From assembly GCA_002869855.2 (NCBI GenBank), contig NEWQ02000007.1, positions 1 through 32,749 of the forward strand: a DNA stretch of 32,749 nucleotides, in the 5' to 3' direction. This DNA comes from Nitrospira sp. CG24D. GTDB taxonomy: Bacteria; Nitrospirota; Nitrospiria; Nitrospirales; Nitrospiraceae. Shown here piece after piece: positions 14,138 through 22,883 of this stretch. The position numbers and the translations under genes were made by a program. The stretch's first letter is position 1; every line of letters begins with the position of its first letter. The notes beneath the pieces were generated by a model. The model was not told the origin of the DNA. It did no database searches and worked only from the letters and a program-made list of their open reading frames with translations.

Positions 14138-17100
14138 GTGTCGCGTCTTCGGCTGTTTCTGGTCATTGTGCTGGCCCTCGCGGTGGGTGTCGGTACCTTC
14201 CTGCTCTTTTCCAATACTCTCATCGGCGAAGATTATCTGAAAGAGTTCGTCCTGCAGCAGCTTGAGGAGAGCCTCGGGCGAAAAATTGAAGTGCATCGCG
14301 CCAAGTTCGTCATCTTCCCGCGCATCCGCGTGGAACTCACCCAGGTCGCCATTCACAATCCCAATTCCGATGAAGTCGTGTTTTCGGCGAAGCGTATCGA
14401 TCTCGTGCTTCGTCTGCTTCCCTTGTTGCGCAAGCAGGTGGTGGGGAAGCGGCTCTTGGTTGAAGATCCGGTCCTCACGATTCACCGGAATGAATCCGGC
14501 CACTGGAATATTCTGGATAACGCTAATCAGGCGGCGACGGATCAGCGCACGCTGGACATGATGACGCGCGTCTTCATGATCCGCCAAGCCACGGTGGTGA
14601 ACGGGAGTGTCACGGTTATCGATGAGGGAAGGCCAGGAGGGACCAGAACGCTGAAGCTGGAGCGGGTCGAAGGTGGGATGATGATTCGCCCGGAGCGCGC
14701 CATGGCCGACGTGCATCTGTCGGTGGCGCAGACCGGCCAGGATGGTCTGTCAGCCGTGTCGCTTGTGGGGCAAATCAAGCGAGTCGAGCGCTCTGATGCG
14801 TTGACCGCTGAAGAGCCTGCGACCACGGCATCGGCAGAGCCGCCGCCTGTGGCGACATCTACGTCAGTGTTTCAGTTTGAGGGGCAGGTGGATGCCGCGA
14901 ATGTTGTGCTGCGAGACATGGCGGATTTCTTCGGCCCTCGGCCGGTCCCCGAACAATTGGACGGGGTGGTGAATGTGCAAGGGCAGGTGCGGATCATGCC
15001 GGGCCTTGCCGGGTACGATGCGGTGTTGTCGAGCATGACGGCTCGCCTGAATCAGCTCACGCTAACCGGCAAAGCCAATCTCGCGGGATTACTCACCGCG
15101 CAGCCGACCTTTGCCATTACGTTTAATTCGTCGCTGGTCACGTTGAAGGAATTGCTCAATACCATTCCGGCTCAATGGCTCCATCCTCAACTCCCGGCGG
15201 TGTTGGCGGACCGGCAGATCGATGGAAAAGTGCAGGTGGTGAATGCCACTCTCACCGGATCGGCAACCTCGGGGCCGCAATTGTCGGTGACGGGAGAATT
15301 CCGTGTCCAAGAGGGACAGGCCTTGCTGGGAGAGGATCGCGTCCTCACCAAAGACCTGGCCGGGGTCATTGTCGTGGAGACCGGCCGTGTGCGGGCCGCG
15401 AGTTTCACCGGCAGGTATGGCGCTATTCAGATCACTGAAGGCAAGGCGACGGTGTCTTTTCTTGACGCCGGACCGTGGCTGGAACTGGAAATCACCGGCA
15501 GCATGGCGGCCACCGATTTGGTGCAACTGCTTGCCAAGAGGGTCAAAACCGAGCGGTTTGCGCATTTGCTTGCCGGCCTCCGCGATGTCGAAGGGACGGC
15601 GTTGCCGACGTTTCGACTGGTGGGGCCGCTGAACGAACCTGGGGGCGTGACGTTTGCCGGCGGAGAGATCATGGCTCGGTATATCAGTCTGACACACCCG
15701 TCTCTGCCGGAACGTCTGACCGCGCTTCAGGGGAAGTTTGTGTTGGCCGATGGCGGGACGCGGTTTGAGCAGGTCACCGGCCACCTGGGCGATACGATCC
15801 TTCAGGTTCACGGCGGTCTGTCAGGCGGGCCGGAGAGCGTGTTTCAAGAGTTCATCATTCGAGCGAACGGCGATGCCGGGCATATCGTCAGATTCGTTCC
15901 CTCCAGGGTGATCCCGGTCGGGATGTTTGAAGGACTGCTCAGTGGGGCCGTCCAGCTGAGCGGTGCCACGACGGCGCCGCATGTGCGGGGCAATCTGGTG
16001 TTGACGGACGCCAAGGTGGTGGTGCCGAACGCGATCGAGAAGCCGGTCGGCGCTCCGGCGGTGCTGGAGTTTGAAGGCAATCTGACGCGGACGAATACTG
16101 CGACGGTCACACGGGTTGAGTTGGTGTTGCCCTCCGTGCGGATTCCCGTGAAGGGTGCGATTCAGCTCGGAGAGAAGTTCTCCATTGATGCGACGCTGGC
16201 CACGGGCGAACTGTCCCTGTCCGGTCTACCCGAGTGGATTGCGAAGGGCGGGTTCGAAGCCGGCAATGTGGAGGTGTCGCTCGATGTGAAGGGGAAGGAC
16301 ACGGATTGGAAAACCTGGAAGACCACGGGGTGGATGGCGGTGACGAACGGCCTGGTGCTGGTCAAGGGCGCCGGGCATATTGACGATCTGTATGCCCGGG
16401 TGAAACTGGTGCGGAACGGCGCGGAGGTGAAGCGGCTGTCCTTCAAGGTGCAGGACAGTGATCTGGCCCTGGAAGCGACGGTGCGGAACTGGCCTTCCAA
16501 ACCGGTGATCACCGGCAAGATCGAGTCGAATCAGCTGGACCTTGACCTGGTGATTCCCAAAGGCGAGCGCTCGCCGATGCGGGAGCTGTTGGAGACATTG
16601 GCTTCCTCCAGCCAGGTCACGATGACGGCGTCGGCCGCCCGGGCGCACTATCGGCACCTCAAGTTCGGCGGGCTGACGGCACGGATCACGATTCAAGACG
16701 GTGTGCTGGATATCGATCGGATCGGCGGAGACTCGACCAACGGCCAAGTGGCCGGCCGGGTGGTCGTGCAACTCCCTGCCAAAGCGCCGGCGGAGACAGA
16801 GGTCTCCCTGCGGGCCACCGGAGTCGCGGTAGAGGATCTCTTGCGGCTGACGCATGCGGACATCCAGGGCGTCTCGGGCCAGGTGCGGCTGAACGGAACC
16901 ATCCGCGGGCATGGGCGTAACCCTCATGGGGTCTATCCCTCGTTGAATGGAAAATCCGAGGTGCTGTTGGAGAATGGACGAATCCTGAAAGCCAAAGAGC
17001 GCGCGATTTGGAAGATCCTAAGCATCCTGAATCTTCCTGCCGTGCTGCAGGGGAAAGTGGATCTGGAAAAAGAGGGCTTGCCCTATAACCGTATTTCCGC

Positions 17101-17530
17101 CACGGTGGCGATTCAAAACGGATCGTTCCAGACGGAGAATCTGGTCGTCGACAGTCCGATTCTGAAGATTACGGCGGCGGGTAACTATGATCTACCCACC
17201 GATCAGCTGGATATGGTGGTGGCGGTCAGTCCCTTCGGGTCCTATGCCACGTTTCTCAAGACGATTCCCTTGTTCGGGCGTATCTTCGCGGGTGACCGCA
17301 AAGGGATGGCAACAGCCATTTTTTCGATCAAGGGCGCCGTGGAAGATCCCGAGGTGACGTATCTGCCGATGAAATCGTTCACAGCGGGATTATCGGGACT
17401 GGCGCAACTGGCCGTCGATGTCTTGAAGAACACACTGACATTGCCGATGGATCTCATGACGCCGAATGAGGACAAGCCTGCCACGCCGGAGCTTGAGTTT
17501 GTGCCAGAATCCGCGCCGACGATACCTTGA
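14138..17530 (+). CDS. AsmA-family envelope protein
   Basis: This 1130-residue protein has one N-terminal membrane anchor (about residues 5-24) and a large periplasmic body of repetitive beta-strand sequence. The N-terminal AsmA pattern (GRKIEVHRAKFVIFPRIRVEL, LVEDPVLTIHRNESGHWNIL) and the C-terminal AsmA_2 pattern (KAKERAIWKILSILNLPAVLQ, YDLPTDQLDMVVAVSPFGSY, GAVEDPEVTYLPMKSF) are clear. The family includes AsmA, YhdP and TamB, proposed bridges for phospholipid transfer or assembly at the outer membrane. The start is a GTG with GAGGGGGGAGT in front. It is divergent from the MFS gene, with a 198-bp gap where I could not identify a confident promoter. Confidence 0.85.
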   Translation: MSRLRLFLVIVLALAVGVGTFLLFSNTLIGEDYLKEFVLQQLEESLGRKIEVHRAKFVIFPRIRVELTQVAIHNPNSDEVVFSAKRIDLVLRLLPLLRKQVVGKRLLVEDPVLTIHRNESGHWNILDNANQAATDQRTLDMMTRVFMIRQATVVNGSVTVIDEGRPGGTRTLKLERVEGGMMIRPERAMADVHLSVAQTGQDGLSAVSLVGQIKRVERSDALTAEEPATTASAEPPPVATSTSVFQFEGQVDAANVVLRDMADFFGPRPVPEQLDGVVNVQGQVRIMPGLAGYDAVLSSMTARLNQLTLTGKANLAGLLTAQPTFAITFNSSLVTLKELLNTIPAQWLHPQLPAVLADRQIDGKVQVVNATLTGSATSGPQLSVTGEFRVQEGQALLGEDRVLTKDLAGVIVVETGRVRAASFTGRYGAIQITEGKATVSFLDAGPWLELEITGSMAATDLVQLLAKRVKTERFAHLLAGLRDVEGTALPTFRLVGPLNEPGGVTFAGGEIMARYISLTHPSLPERLTALQGKFVLADGGTRFEQVTGHLGDTILQVHGGLSGGPESVFQEFIIRANGDAGHIVRFVPSRVIPVGMFEGLLSGAVQLSGATTAPHVRGNLVLTDAKVVVPNAIEKPVGAPAVLEFEGNLTRTNTATVTRVELVLPSVRIPVKGAIQLGEKFSIDATLATGELSLSGLPEWIAKGGFEAGNVEVSLDVKGKDTDWKTWKTTGWMAVTNGLVLVKGAGHIDDLYARVKLVRNGAEVKRLSFKVQDSDLALEATVRNWPSKPVITGKIESNQLDLDLVIPKGERSPMRELLETLASSSQVTMTASAARAHYRHLKFGGLTARITIQDGVLDIDRIGGDSTNGQVAGRVVVQLPAKAPAETEVSLRATGVAVEDLLRLTHADIQGVSGQVRLNGTIRGHGRNPHGVYPSLNGKSEVLLENGRILKAKERAIWKILSILNLPAVLQGKVDLEKEGLPYNRISATVAIQNGSFQTENLVVDSPILKITAAGNYDLPTDQLDMVVAVSPFGSYATFLKTIPLFGRIFAGDRKGMATAIFSIKGAVEDPEVTYLPMKSFTAGLSGLAQLAVDVLKNTLTLPMDLMTPNEDKPATPELEFVPESAPTIP

Positions 17531-17615
17531 CCGTCATTAGACCCCATGTTAGCATCAGCCCATTCATGCGCCGAACCACCTCTAGCCGGTCCAATTTCCT
17601 TCGTCTTACCTATCC

Positions 17616-18764
17616 ATGAAACGAACTGCAGCTGCACAACCTGAGGTCGCGACCCTCTTTATTGCCGCCAGCGAACTCGATTCGAATCTCTATTATGCGA
17701 CGCGGTTTGTCGCGCCCGATCCCTTCATCTATATGGAGGTGAAGGGCGAGCGGCTGCTGATCATGAGCGACCTCGAAATGGACCGGGCCAAGTCGCAGGC
17801 GTCGGTAGACCGGGTCTTGTCTTATTCCGAGCTGGAAAAGAAGGCGAAATCGAGCGGGACGAAGGAACCGAGCACGGTCGATATCGTCCATGTGATTCTC
17901 CGGGAAGCCAAAGTCAGGCAGTTGCTGGTCCCGGCGAATTTCCCGTTTATCCATGCCACGCGGCTTCAAGAGCTGGGCTACAGCATGAAGCCGAAGCGCG
18001 ATCCCTTTTATGAGCGGCGCGTGGTGAAAACCGCCGAAGAGGTGCGGTGCATCGAAGCGGCGCAGCGCGCGACGGAAGAAGCGGTGGCGGCGGCCCATGC
18101 GACACTCAAGCAGGCGACGATCCGCGGCGGGGAACTCTGGTTGGACGGGGAGGTCTTGACCTCTGAACGCATCAAGAAGCTCATCAACGTCAAGTTGATG
18201 GAGCGCGATTGCGTGGCCCAGCATACGATTGTGGCCGGTGGCGAACAGGCCTGCGACCCGCACCATGAAGGCACGGGTCCGTTGCCCGCGAACCGCAGCA
18301 TTATTTTCGATGTCTTCCCCAGATCGGCCAACAGCCGGTATTTTGCCGACATGTCCCGCACGGTGATCCGCGGTACCGCCAGTCCCGAACTCAAGCGGCT
18401 CTATCAGACCGTGAAAGATGCGCAGGAAGAAGCCATTACGAAGGTCAAGGACGGCGCCGACGGAATGAAGATCCATCAAGGGATCTGCGACCGGTTTGAA
18501 AAGGCCGGGTATAAGACCGGATTAGTCGATGGTCGGATGCAAGGCTACTTCCACGGGACCGGTCATGGCGTCGGGTTGGATATTCATGAAGCGCCCCGCA
18601 TCAGCCGGACCGGTTCGTTGTTGCAGGAAGGCCACGTCGTGACGGTCGAGCCGGGTCTCTACTATCCCGGGTTGGGCGCCGTGCGGATCGAAGATATGGT
18701 GTTGGTCACAAGCGACGGCTGCCGCAACCTGACCGATTTCCCGAAGACCTTCGAACTGGGCTAA
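17616..18764 (+). CDS. M24 family metallopeptidase (Xaa-Pro aminopeptidase-like)
   Basis: This 382-residue protein has a creatinase-like N-terminal domain and a pita-bread catalytic domain from about residue 140. The five metal ligands of a dinuclear enzyme are visible: Asp in IIFDVFPRS, Asp in FADMSRTVIRG, His in FHGTGHGVGLDIHE, Glu in VEPGLYYPG and Glu in RIEDMVLVT. It probably removes N-terminal residues preceding proline from peptides in the cytoplasm. The ATG at 17616 has no obvious Shine-Dalgarno, and no better start was seen. The sdhB gene follows after 72 bp that contain a hairpin. Confidence 0.88.
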   Translation: MKRTAAAQPEVATLFIAASELDSNLYYATRFVAPDPFIYMEVKGERLLIMSDLEMDRAKSQASVDRVLSYSELEKKAKSSGTKEPSTVDIVHVILREAKVRQLLVPANFPFIHATRLQELGYSMKPKRDPFYERRVVKTAEEVRCIEAAQRATEEAVAAAHATLKQATIRGGELWLDGEVLTSERIKKLINVKLMERDCVAQHTIVAGGEQACDPHHEGTGPLPANRSIIFDVFPRSANSRYFADMSRTVIRGTASPELKRLYQTVKDAQEEAITKVKDGADGMKIHQGICDRFEKAGYKTGLVDGRMQGYFHGTGHGVGLDIHEAPRISRTGSLLQEGHVVTVEPGLYYPGLGAVRIEDMVLVTSDGCRNLTDFPKTFELG

Positions 18765-18790
18765 CATGGGCGATCAGTGCTCAGCGATCG

Positions 18791-18831
18791 GCTTTCAGTT
18801 CGCTGATGGCTGACTGGCGAAGGCTGAAAGC
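18791..18831. repeat. Hairpin just upstream of sdhB
   Basis: GCTTTCAG-TTCGC and GCGAA-GG-CTGAAAGC pair into a 13-bp stem with a 2-base bulge and a 13-base loop. It ends 5 bp before the sdhB ATG at 18837. It has no U tract, so it is not a standard terminator, and it would cover the ribosome-binding region of sdhB. Confidence 0.6.
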
Positions 18832-18836
18832 GTCTG

Positions 18837-19802
18837 ATGCGTCTCACCATTACCCTCCAACGATTCAATCCCGAACAGGATGCGACGCCGCACGATGAAG
18901 CGGTGCGCCTCGACGTGCGGCGCGGTTCGACGGTCCTCGATCTGCTGATCCGGATCAAGAATGAACTTGATGGCAGTTTGGCCTTGCGGTATTCCTGCCG
19001 ATCGGCGATTTGCGGATCTTGCGCCATGAATATTAATGGCGGTGAGAAACTCGCCTGTCGCACGTCGGTCCGCAAAGAACTGGAACGGCATGGCCGGCTG
19101 CGCATCGCCCCGCTGCGCCATCTTCCGGTCATCAAAGATCTGGTCGTGGACATGCGGCCTTTCTGGGGGAAGATCCGCGACATCACGCCCTGGCTCTCGA
19201 CATCGATGGCCGTGCCACCCGTACGAGCGGTAGCGCACGATCCCGGTTCAACCGGTTCCGGATATCACAATGTCGATGCCTGCATCATGTGCGGCGCCTG
19301 TGTGGCCGCCTGTACGGTGCATGAGGTGTCGCCGGGGTTTGCCGGCCCGGCGGCGCTGGCCAAGATGGATCGATTTCTGTCGGATCCGCGTGAGCCGGAG
19401 AAATTGAAACGGGCGCGGCTCGCCGTGTTGCAAGAAGCGAACGGGATGTGGGATTGCACGCGATGCAACTATTGCGTGGAAGTCTGCCCGAAAGATGTGA
19501 AGCCGATGGAGGCGATCATCCGGCTGCGACGGGCGTCGCTCGATCGTGGCCTGGCCTCAACGGGCGGCGCGCGGCATATCACCGGATTTGTGTCGATCAT
19601 CGAGCAGCAGGGGCGGCTGAACGAAGCGATCATGCCGCTCAAGGTTGTCGGGTTTGATGTCTCGCGCCTCCTCAGGATTCTTCCTCTGGGCGTCAGGATG
19701 TTCTTCAAAGGGAAGGTGCCCAATCCCTTGGCGCACCGGATTCCTGGTTTGGCGCAAGTGCGGGCGATCTTTCGGCGGGCTCGCCGCCCGACGGTGTTGT
19801 AG
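18837..19802 (+). CDS. sdhB: Succinate dehydrogenase/fumarate reductase iron-sulfur subunit
   Basis: This 321-residue protein passes electrons from the flavoprotein to the membrane partner of complex II. The plant-type [2Fe-2S] site is CRSAICGSC with a later Cys in KLACRTS. Two ferredoxin motifs follow: CIMCGACVAAC and CTRCNYCVEVCP. In classical SdhB the second motif lacks one Cys and holds a [3Fe-4S] cluster. Here all four Cys are present, which predicts two [4Fe-4S] clusters as in type-E enzymes with an HdrB-like membrane subunit; such a subunit is encoded at 27546-28442. About 70 extra C-terminal residues are Arg-rich and amphipathic. SdhA is not in the window. The archease gene follows after 9 bp. 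Confidence 0.88.
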   Translation: MRLTITLQRFNPEQDATPHDEAVRLDVRRGSTVLDLLIRIKNELDGSLALRYSCRSAICGSCAMNINGGEKLACRTSVRKELERHGRLRIAPLRHLPVIKDLVVDMRPFWGKIRDITPWLSTSMAVPPVRAVAHDPGSTGSGYHNVDACIMCGACVAACTVHEVSPGFAGPAALAKMDRFLSDPREPEKLKRARLAVLQEANGMWDCTRCNYCVEVCPKDVKPMEAIIRLRRASLDRGLASTGGARHITGFVSIIEQQGRLNEAIMPLKVVGFDVSRLLRILPLGVRMFFKGKVPNPLAHRIPGLAQVRAIFRRARRPTVL

Positions 19803-19811
19803 CGCTCAGCT

Positions 19812-20246
19812 ATGCCGGCTTCCTTTCTCTTTCTCGATGATGTGGCATTGGCGGACCTGGCCTTTGATGCCGAGGGCGATTCCGTTCCGGAGGTCTTTGA
19901 AGCGGCGTCGAACGCCGTGATGGAGGCCATGGCCGATCCCAAGACGGTCGGCGCGACCTGGGAACGTTGCGTGGAACATGTGGCGGCTGACCTTGCCGAG
20001 CTGCTGTTCGATTGGCTATCCGATTTCGTGTATTGGAAGGATGCGGCGGGTGTCGTATTCAGCCGTGCCTCGATATCGTTAATCCAGGCGGGCGGTCAGT
20101 GGACACTCGCGGGGACGTTGATCGGCGAGCCGGTGAATCAGGCCACGCAGATGTTGCGCAATGATGTGAAGGGCGTCACGAAACATTTGTACCGGCTGCG
20201 CCAGGACAACGGGCGCTGGCGCGTGAGAGTGGTGCTCGACGTATGA
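19812..20246 (+). CDS. Archease family protein
   Basis: This 144-residue protein is a cofactor that activates RtcB ligase guanylylation. It aligns through the N-terminal metal-binding strand and first helix (ALADLAFDAEGDSVPEVFEA), where the usual HTAD reads ALAD with the Asp kept. It also has the acidic helix LAELLFDWLSDFVYWKD, the NDVKGVTKHLYRLR segment (usually exxKAxTYH) and the terminal Asp in VVLDV. The early His and Thr of the signature are lost. It overlaps the rtcB start by 4 bp (ATGA), the classic archease-rtcB arrangement, and lies 9 bp after sdhB. Confidence 0.85.
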   Translation: MPASFLFLDDVALADLAFDAEGDSVPEVFEAASNAVMEAMADPKTVGATWERCVEHVAADLAELLFDWLSDFVYWKDAAGVVFSRASISLIQAGGQWTLAGTLIGEPVNQATQMLRNDVKGVTKHLYRLRQDNGRWRVRVVLDV

Positions 20247-21694
20247 AATGTAATACGTCCATGAGGGTCGTCCGCATTTCCGACGATGTGTGGGAGATTC
20301 CCGTCACGGAGAAATCCGGCATGCTGGTGCCGGCCCGCATCTATGGGACCGAGTCCATTCTCCGGGCCATGGATACCGGCGTGTTCGAGCAGGTGACGAA
20401 TGTGGCCTGTCTCCCCGGCATCCGCCGCTATGCGCTCTGCATGCCGGACGGCCATTGGGGTTATGGGTTTCCGATCGGCGGCGTGGCCGCATTCGACGTG
20501 CGCTCGGGGATCATTTCTCCCGGCGGGGTGGGATACGACGTCAATTGCGGAATGCGGTTGATTCGGACGGATCTCACGCTGGAGGAGGTGCAACCCAAAC
20601 TCGAACTATTGATGACCGAGCTTTTTCGGCGCGTGCCGGCGGGTGTCGGGGCGAGCGGATTTGTGTCGATGGATCGGCCATCCTTCGATCGGGTCATGAC
20701 CCAAGGCGCCCGATGGTGCATTGAGCAGGGCTATGGATGGCATCGCGACTTGGAGCGGATGGAACAAGGCGGGTGCCTGTCCGGGGCCGATCCCGACAAA
20801 GTCAGCGACCACGCGGTGACGCGGGGGAGGAATCAGCTGGGGACGCTGGGTTCGGGCAATCACTACCTTGAAGTCCAAGTGGTGTCGAACGACCGCATGT
20901 TCGCCCCGGAGGTAGCGGCCGCTTTTGGTATCACCGGAAATGACCAGATCGTCATCATGGTGCATTGCGGGTCGCGCGGATTTGGCCATCAAGTAGCCAG
21001 CGACTATCTCAAAGTCTTCGAGAAGGCGATGCCGCGATATGGGATAACCGTAAAGGATCAGCAGCTGGCCTGCGCGCCCTTTCTGTCCGAGGAAGGCCAG
21101 GACTATTTCGCCGCGATGAACTGCGCCGCCAATACGGCGTTTGCCAATCGGCAAGTCATCACGCACCAGATCCGCGAGGCGTTTGCGGCGGTCTTCGGCC
21201 GGTCGGGAGAAGAGTTGGGCATGGAGCTGGTCTATGACGTGGCCCATAACATTGCCAAAGTGGAGCGGTACTCTGAAGGGGAGTTGGTCGTGCACCGGAA
21301 AGGGGCGACGCGTGCGCTTGGCCCGGGCAGTCCTGACTTGCCGGCCTGTTATCGGTCAGTCGGCCAGCCGGTGATTTGCGGCGGCTCGATGGAAACAGGA
21401 TCCTATCTGCTCGTGGGCACGCAGCGGGCAACGGACGATACGTTCGGTTCGACCATGCACGGATCAGGGCGCACGATGTCGCGCACGCAGGCCAAGAAGT
21501 CGATTCGTGGCGAGCAGCTCCAGCAACAGATGAAACAGCGGGGCATTCTCGTGAAGGCGGTCTCGATGTCCGGGCTCGCGGAGGAGGCCGGATTCGCCTA
21601 TAAAAATATCTCTGAAGTCGTGGAGTCGGTTGAGCGTGCGGGAATTACAAAAAAGGTAGCGGAACTCAGGCCCATTGGCAATATTAAGGGGTAG
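20243..21694 (+). CDS. rtcB: RNA-splicing ligase RtcB
   Basis: This 483-residue GTP- and Mn-dependent ligase joins RNA 2',3'-cyclic phosphate or 3'-phosphate ends to 5'-OH ends. Metal ligands are seen in GGVGYDVNCGMR (Asp99, Cys102), LGSGNHYLEVQ, VHCGSRGFGHQ and VAHNIAKVE. VHRKGATRA and STMHGSGRTMSRTQAKK complete the active site; the His of MHGSGR is the expected guanylate acceptor. The length is normal and nothing is missing. It is coupled to archease by a 4-bp overlap. Its bacterial role is RNA repair after ribotoxin or stress cleavage, or tRNA maintenance. Confidence 0.95.
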   Translation: MKCNTSMRVVRISDDVWEIPVTEKSGMLVPARIYGTESILRAMDTGVFEQVTNVACLPGIRRYALCMPDGHWGYGFPIGGVAAFDVRSGIISPGGVGYDVNCGMRLIRTDLTLEEVQPKLELLMTELFRRVPAGVGASGFVSMDRPSFDRVMTQGARWCIEQGYGWHRDLERMEQGGCLSGADPDKVSDHAVTRGRNQLGTLGSGNHYLEVQVVSNDRMFAPEVAAAFGITGNDQIVIMVHCGSRGFGHQVASDYLKVFEKAMPRYGITVKDQQLACAPFLSEEGQDYFAAMNCAANTAFANRQVITHQIREAFAAVFGRSGEELGMELVYDVAHNIAKVERYSEGELVVHRKGATRALGPGSPDLPACYRSVGQPVICGGSMETGSYLLVGTQRATDDTFGSTMHGSGRTMSRTQAKKSIRGEQLQQQMKQRGILVKAVSMSGLAEEAGFAYKNISEVVESVERAGITKKVAELRPIGNIKG

Positions 21695-21728
21695 GCACCT
21701 TCAGGCTATCAGGCTATGAGGTCTTCCC

Positions 21729-22079
21729 GTGGAACATCGGCAACATCCTCGTTTTCCCGTCCAGTTTCGCAGTTCTTTTAGCTCCGCCAACATTGTCTCC
21801 GGTGACGGTAACTTGAGCGACCTTTCGATCCGAGGCTGCTGCGTCTTCAGTGCCACCGCGGTGAAGCCCGGCACCACGTTGCAGCTGCGTGTCGACGTGT
21901 CGGACGACGAGCCGCCGATTCAGGTCACACAAGCGGTGGTCCGATGGTGCCGTGAGCGCAGATTTGGGTTGGAGTTTGCCAGTCTCACCCCGGATGAATG
22001 GACGCGACTTCAGCACGTAGTCAAAGAACTTGAGCTGGAGCCCTATCAGCGTGTCGGCTCATCGGATGACGCCGCCTGA
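21729..22079 (+). CDS. PilZ domain protein
   Basis: This 116-residue single-domain PilZ protein is a likely cyclic-di-GMP receptor. The binding signature is visible as RQHPR at residues 4-8 (RxxxR) and DLSIRGCCV about 25 residues later (D/NxSxxG). VVRWCRERRFGLEFASL closes the barrel. The start is a GTG with GAGG upstream. It has no effector domain, so it would act by binding a partner. It is 34 bp downstream of rtcB and may be read through from it. Confidence 0.82.
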   Translation: MEHRQHPRFPVQFRSSFSSANIVSGDGNLSDLSIRGCCVFSATAVKPGTTLQLRVDVSDDEPPIQVTQAVVRWCRERRFGLEFASLTPDEWTRLQHVVKELELEPYQRVGSSDDAA

Positions 22080-22163
22080 GGTCTGCTTTCCTCAACGCGT
22101 ACATCGGGGGTGCTTTTCCTGTCGGCCCCTCGCAAGTCTAACTATCAGAGGAGGTACTTTCCG

Positions 22164-22883
22164 ATGCTTCGTGCACTCATGGTCAGTCTCTTGGCGACGG
22201 TCCTCATCGGGGGCCTGCTCTATTACGCGCTCAAACGGTCTGATGTGGCGCAAGGCCAACAGCGTGACGCGCAGGCGAGTCACGCTGCGCAGCAGGACGC
22301 GTTGATGGTAAGCCGAGCCTTTTCATCCATCAGTGCGGCTGCGCTGGTCGTGGATCTGGCCAAAGTGCAAGAGGCATTGACGGGAACATGGCGGGCCGGC
22401 AACCTGGCCGATACGATGGTGATCGATCATGGCAATCGGGTATTCGCCGCGTCCAATGCCGGCTATGTAGGGCAGCAGATTCAGGATGCGAACTGGGCGG
22501 CCATTCGTGCGCAGAATCGGGAAGTGTTGATTCGAGACGAGCCGTCGCCGGGGCAGGAGCGCCTCACCGTGATTGAGCCGATTCAGGACAAGGGATCCAC
22601 GATTGCCTGGGCACGGCTGACGTTTGTGCGATCGATGCAGCAGGATGCGGTGCGCAGCCCGGAGGAACGCCTTGAGCAGGTCGGCCGGATGATGGCACCC
22701 GTGTTTGTCTTTCTGGCGGCGGCAATCGGCATTGCCATGCGGTTTGCGACGTCTCGCTTGCAGCAGCGCATCCAGACGGTGGTGACGGAAGCCATGACCG
22801 ACCAGCCGTCATCGCAGGATGATGAGATATCGTTCAGGGATAGTACGGTTAGGCCTGATGGCGATAGCCGTAGAGCAGCGTGA
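22164..22883 (+). CDS. Two-span periplasmic sensor-like protein without output domain
   Basis: This 239-residue protein has TM1 at about 5-23 and a periplasmic domain of about 150 residues. The segment DTMVIDHGNRVFAASNAGYVGQQI is typical of Cache/PDC-like extracellular sensor folds. TM2 (about 175-195, MMAPVFVFLAAAIGIAMRFA) and a short cytoplasmic tail follow. No kinase, cyclase or methyl-accepting domain follows, so it is a sensor half only, or a partner of another signalling protein. The ATG at 22164 has GAGGAGG upstream; the longer frame from 22110 is not supported. Its last 35 bp overlap the tail of the convergent TPR gene. Confidence 0.7.
   Translation: MLRALMVSLLATVLIGGLLYYALKRSDVAQGQQRDAQASHAAQQDALMVSRAFSSISAAALVVDLAKVQEALTGTWRAGNLADTMVIDHGNRVFAASNAGYVGQQIQDANWAAIRAQNREVLIRDEPSPGQERLTVIEPIQDKGSTIAWARLTFVRSMQQDAVRSPEERLEQVGRMMAPVFVFLAAAIGIAMRFATSRLQQRIQTVVTEAMTDQPSSQDDEISFRDSTVRPDGDSRRAA

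Noticed and set aside
21703..21720. AGGCTATC-AGGCTATG direct repeat after rtcB
   Set aside because: Two units of eight bases are too few to call an array or a functional site.
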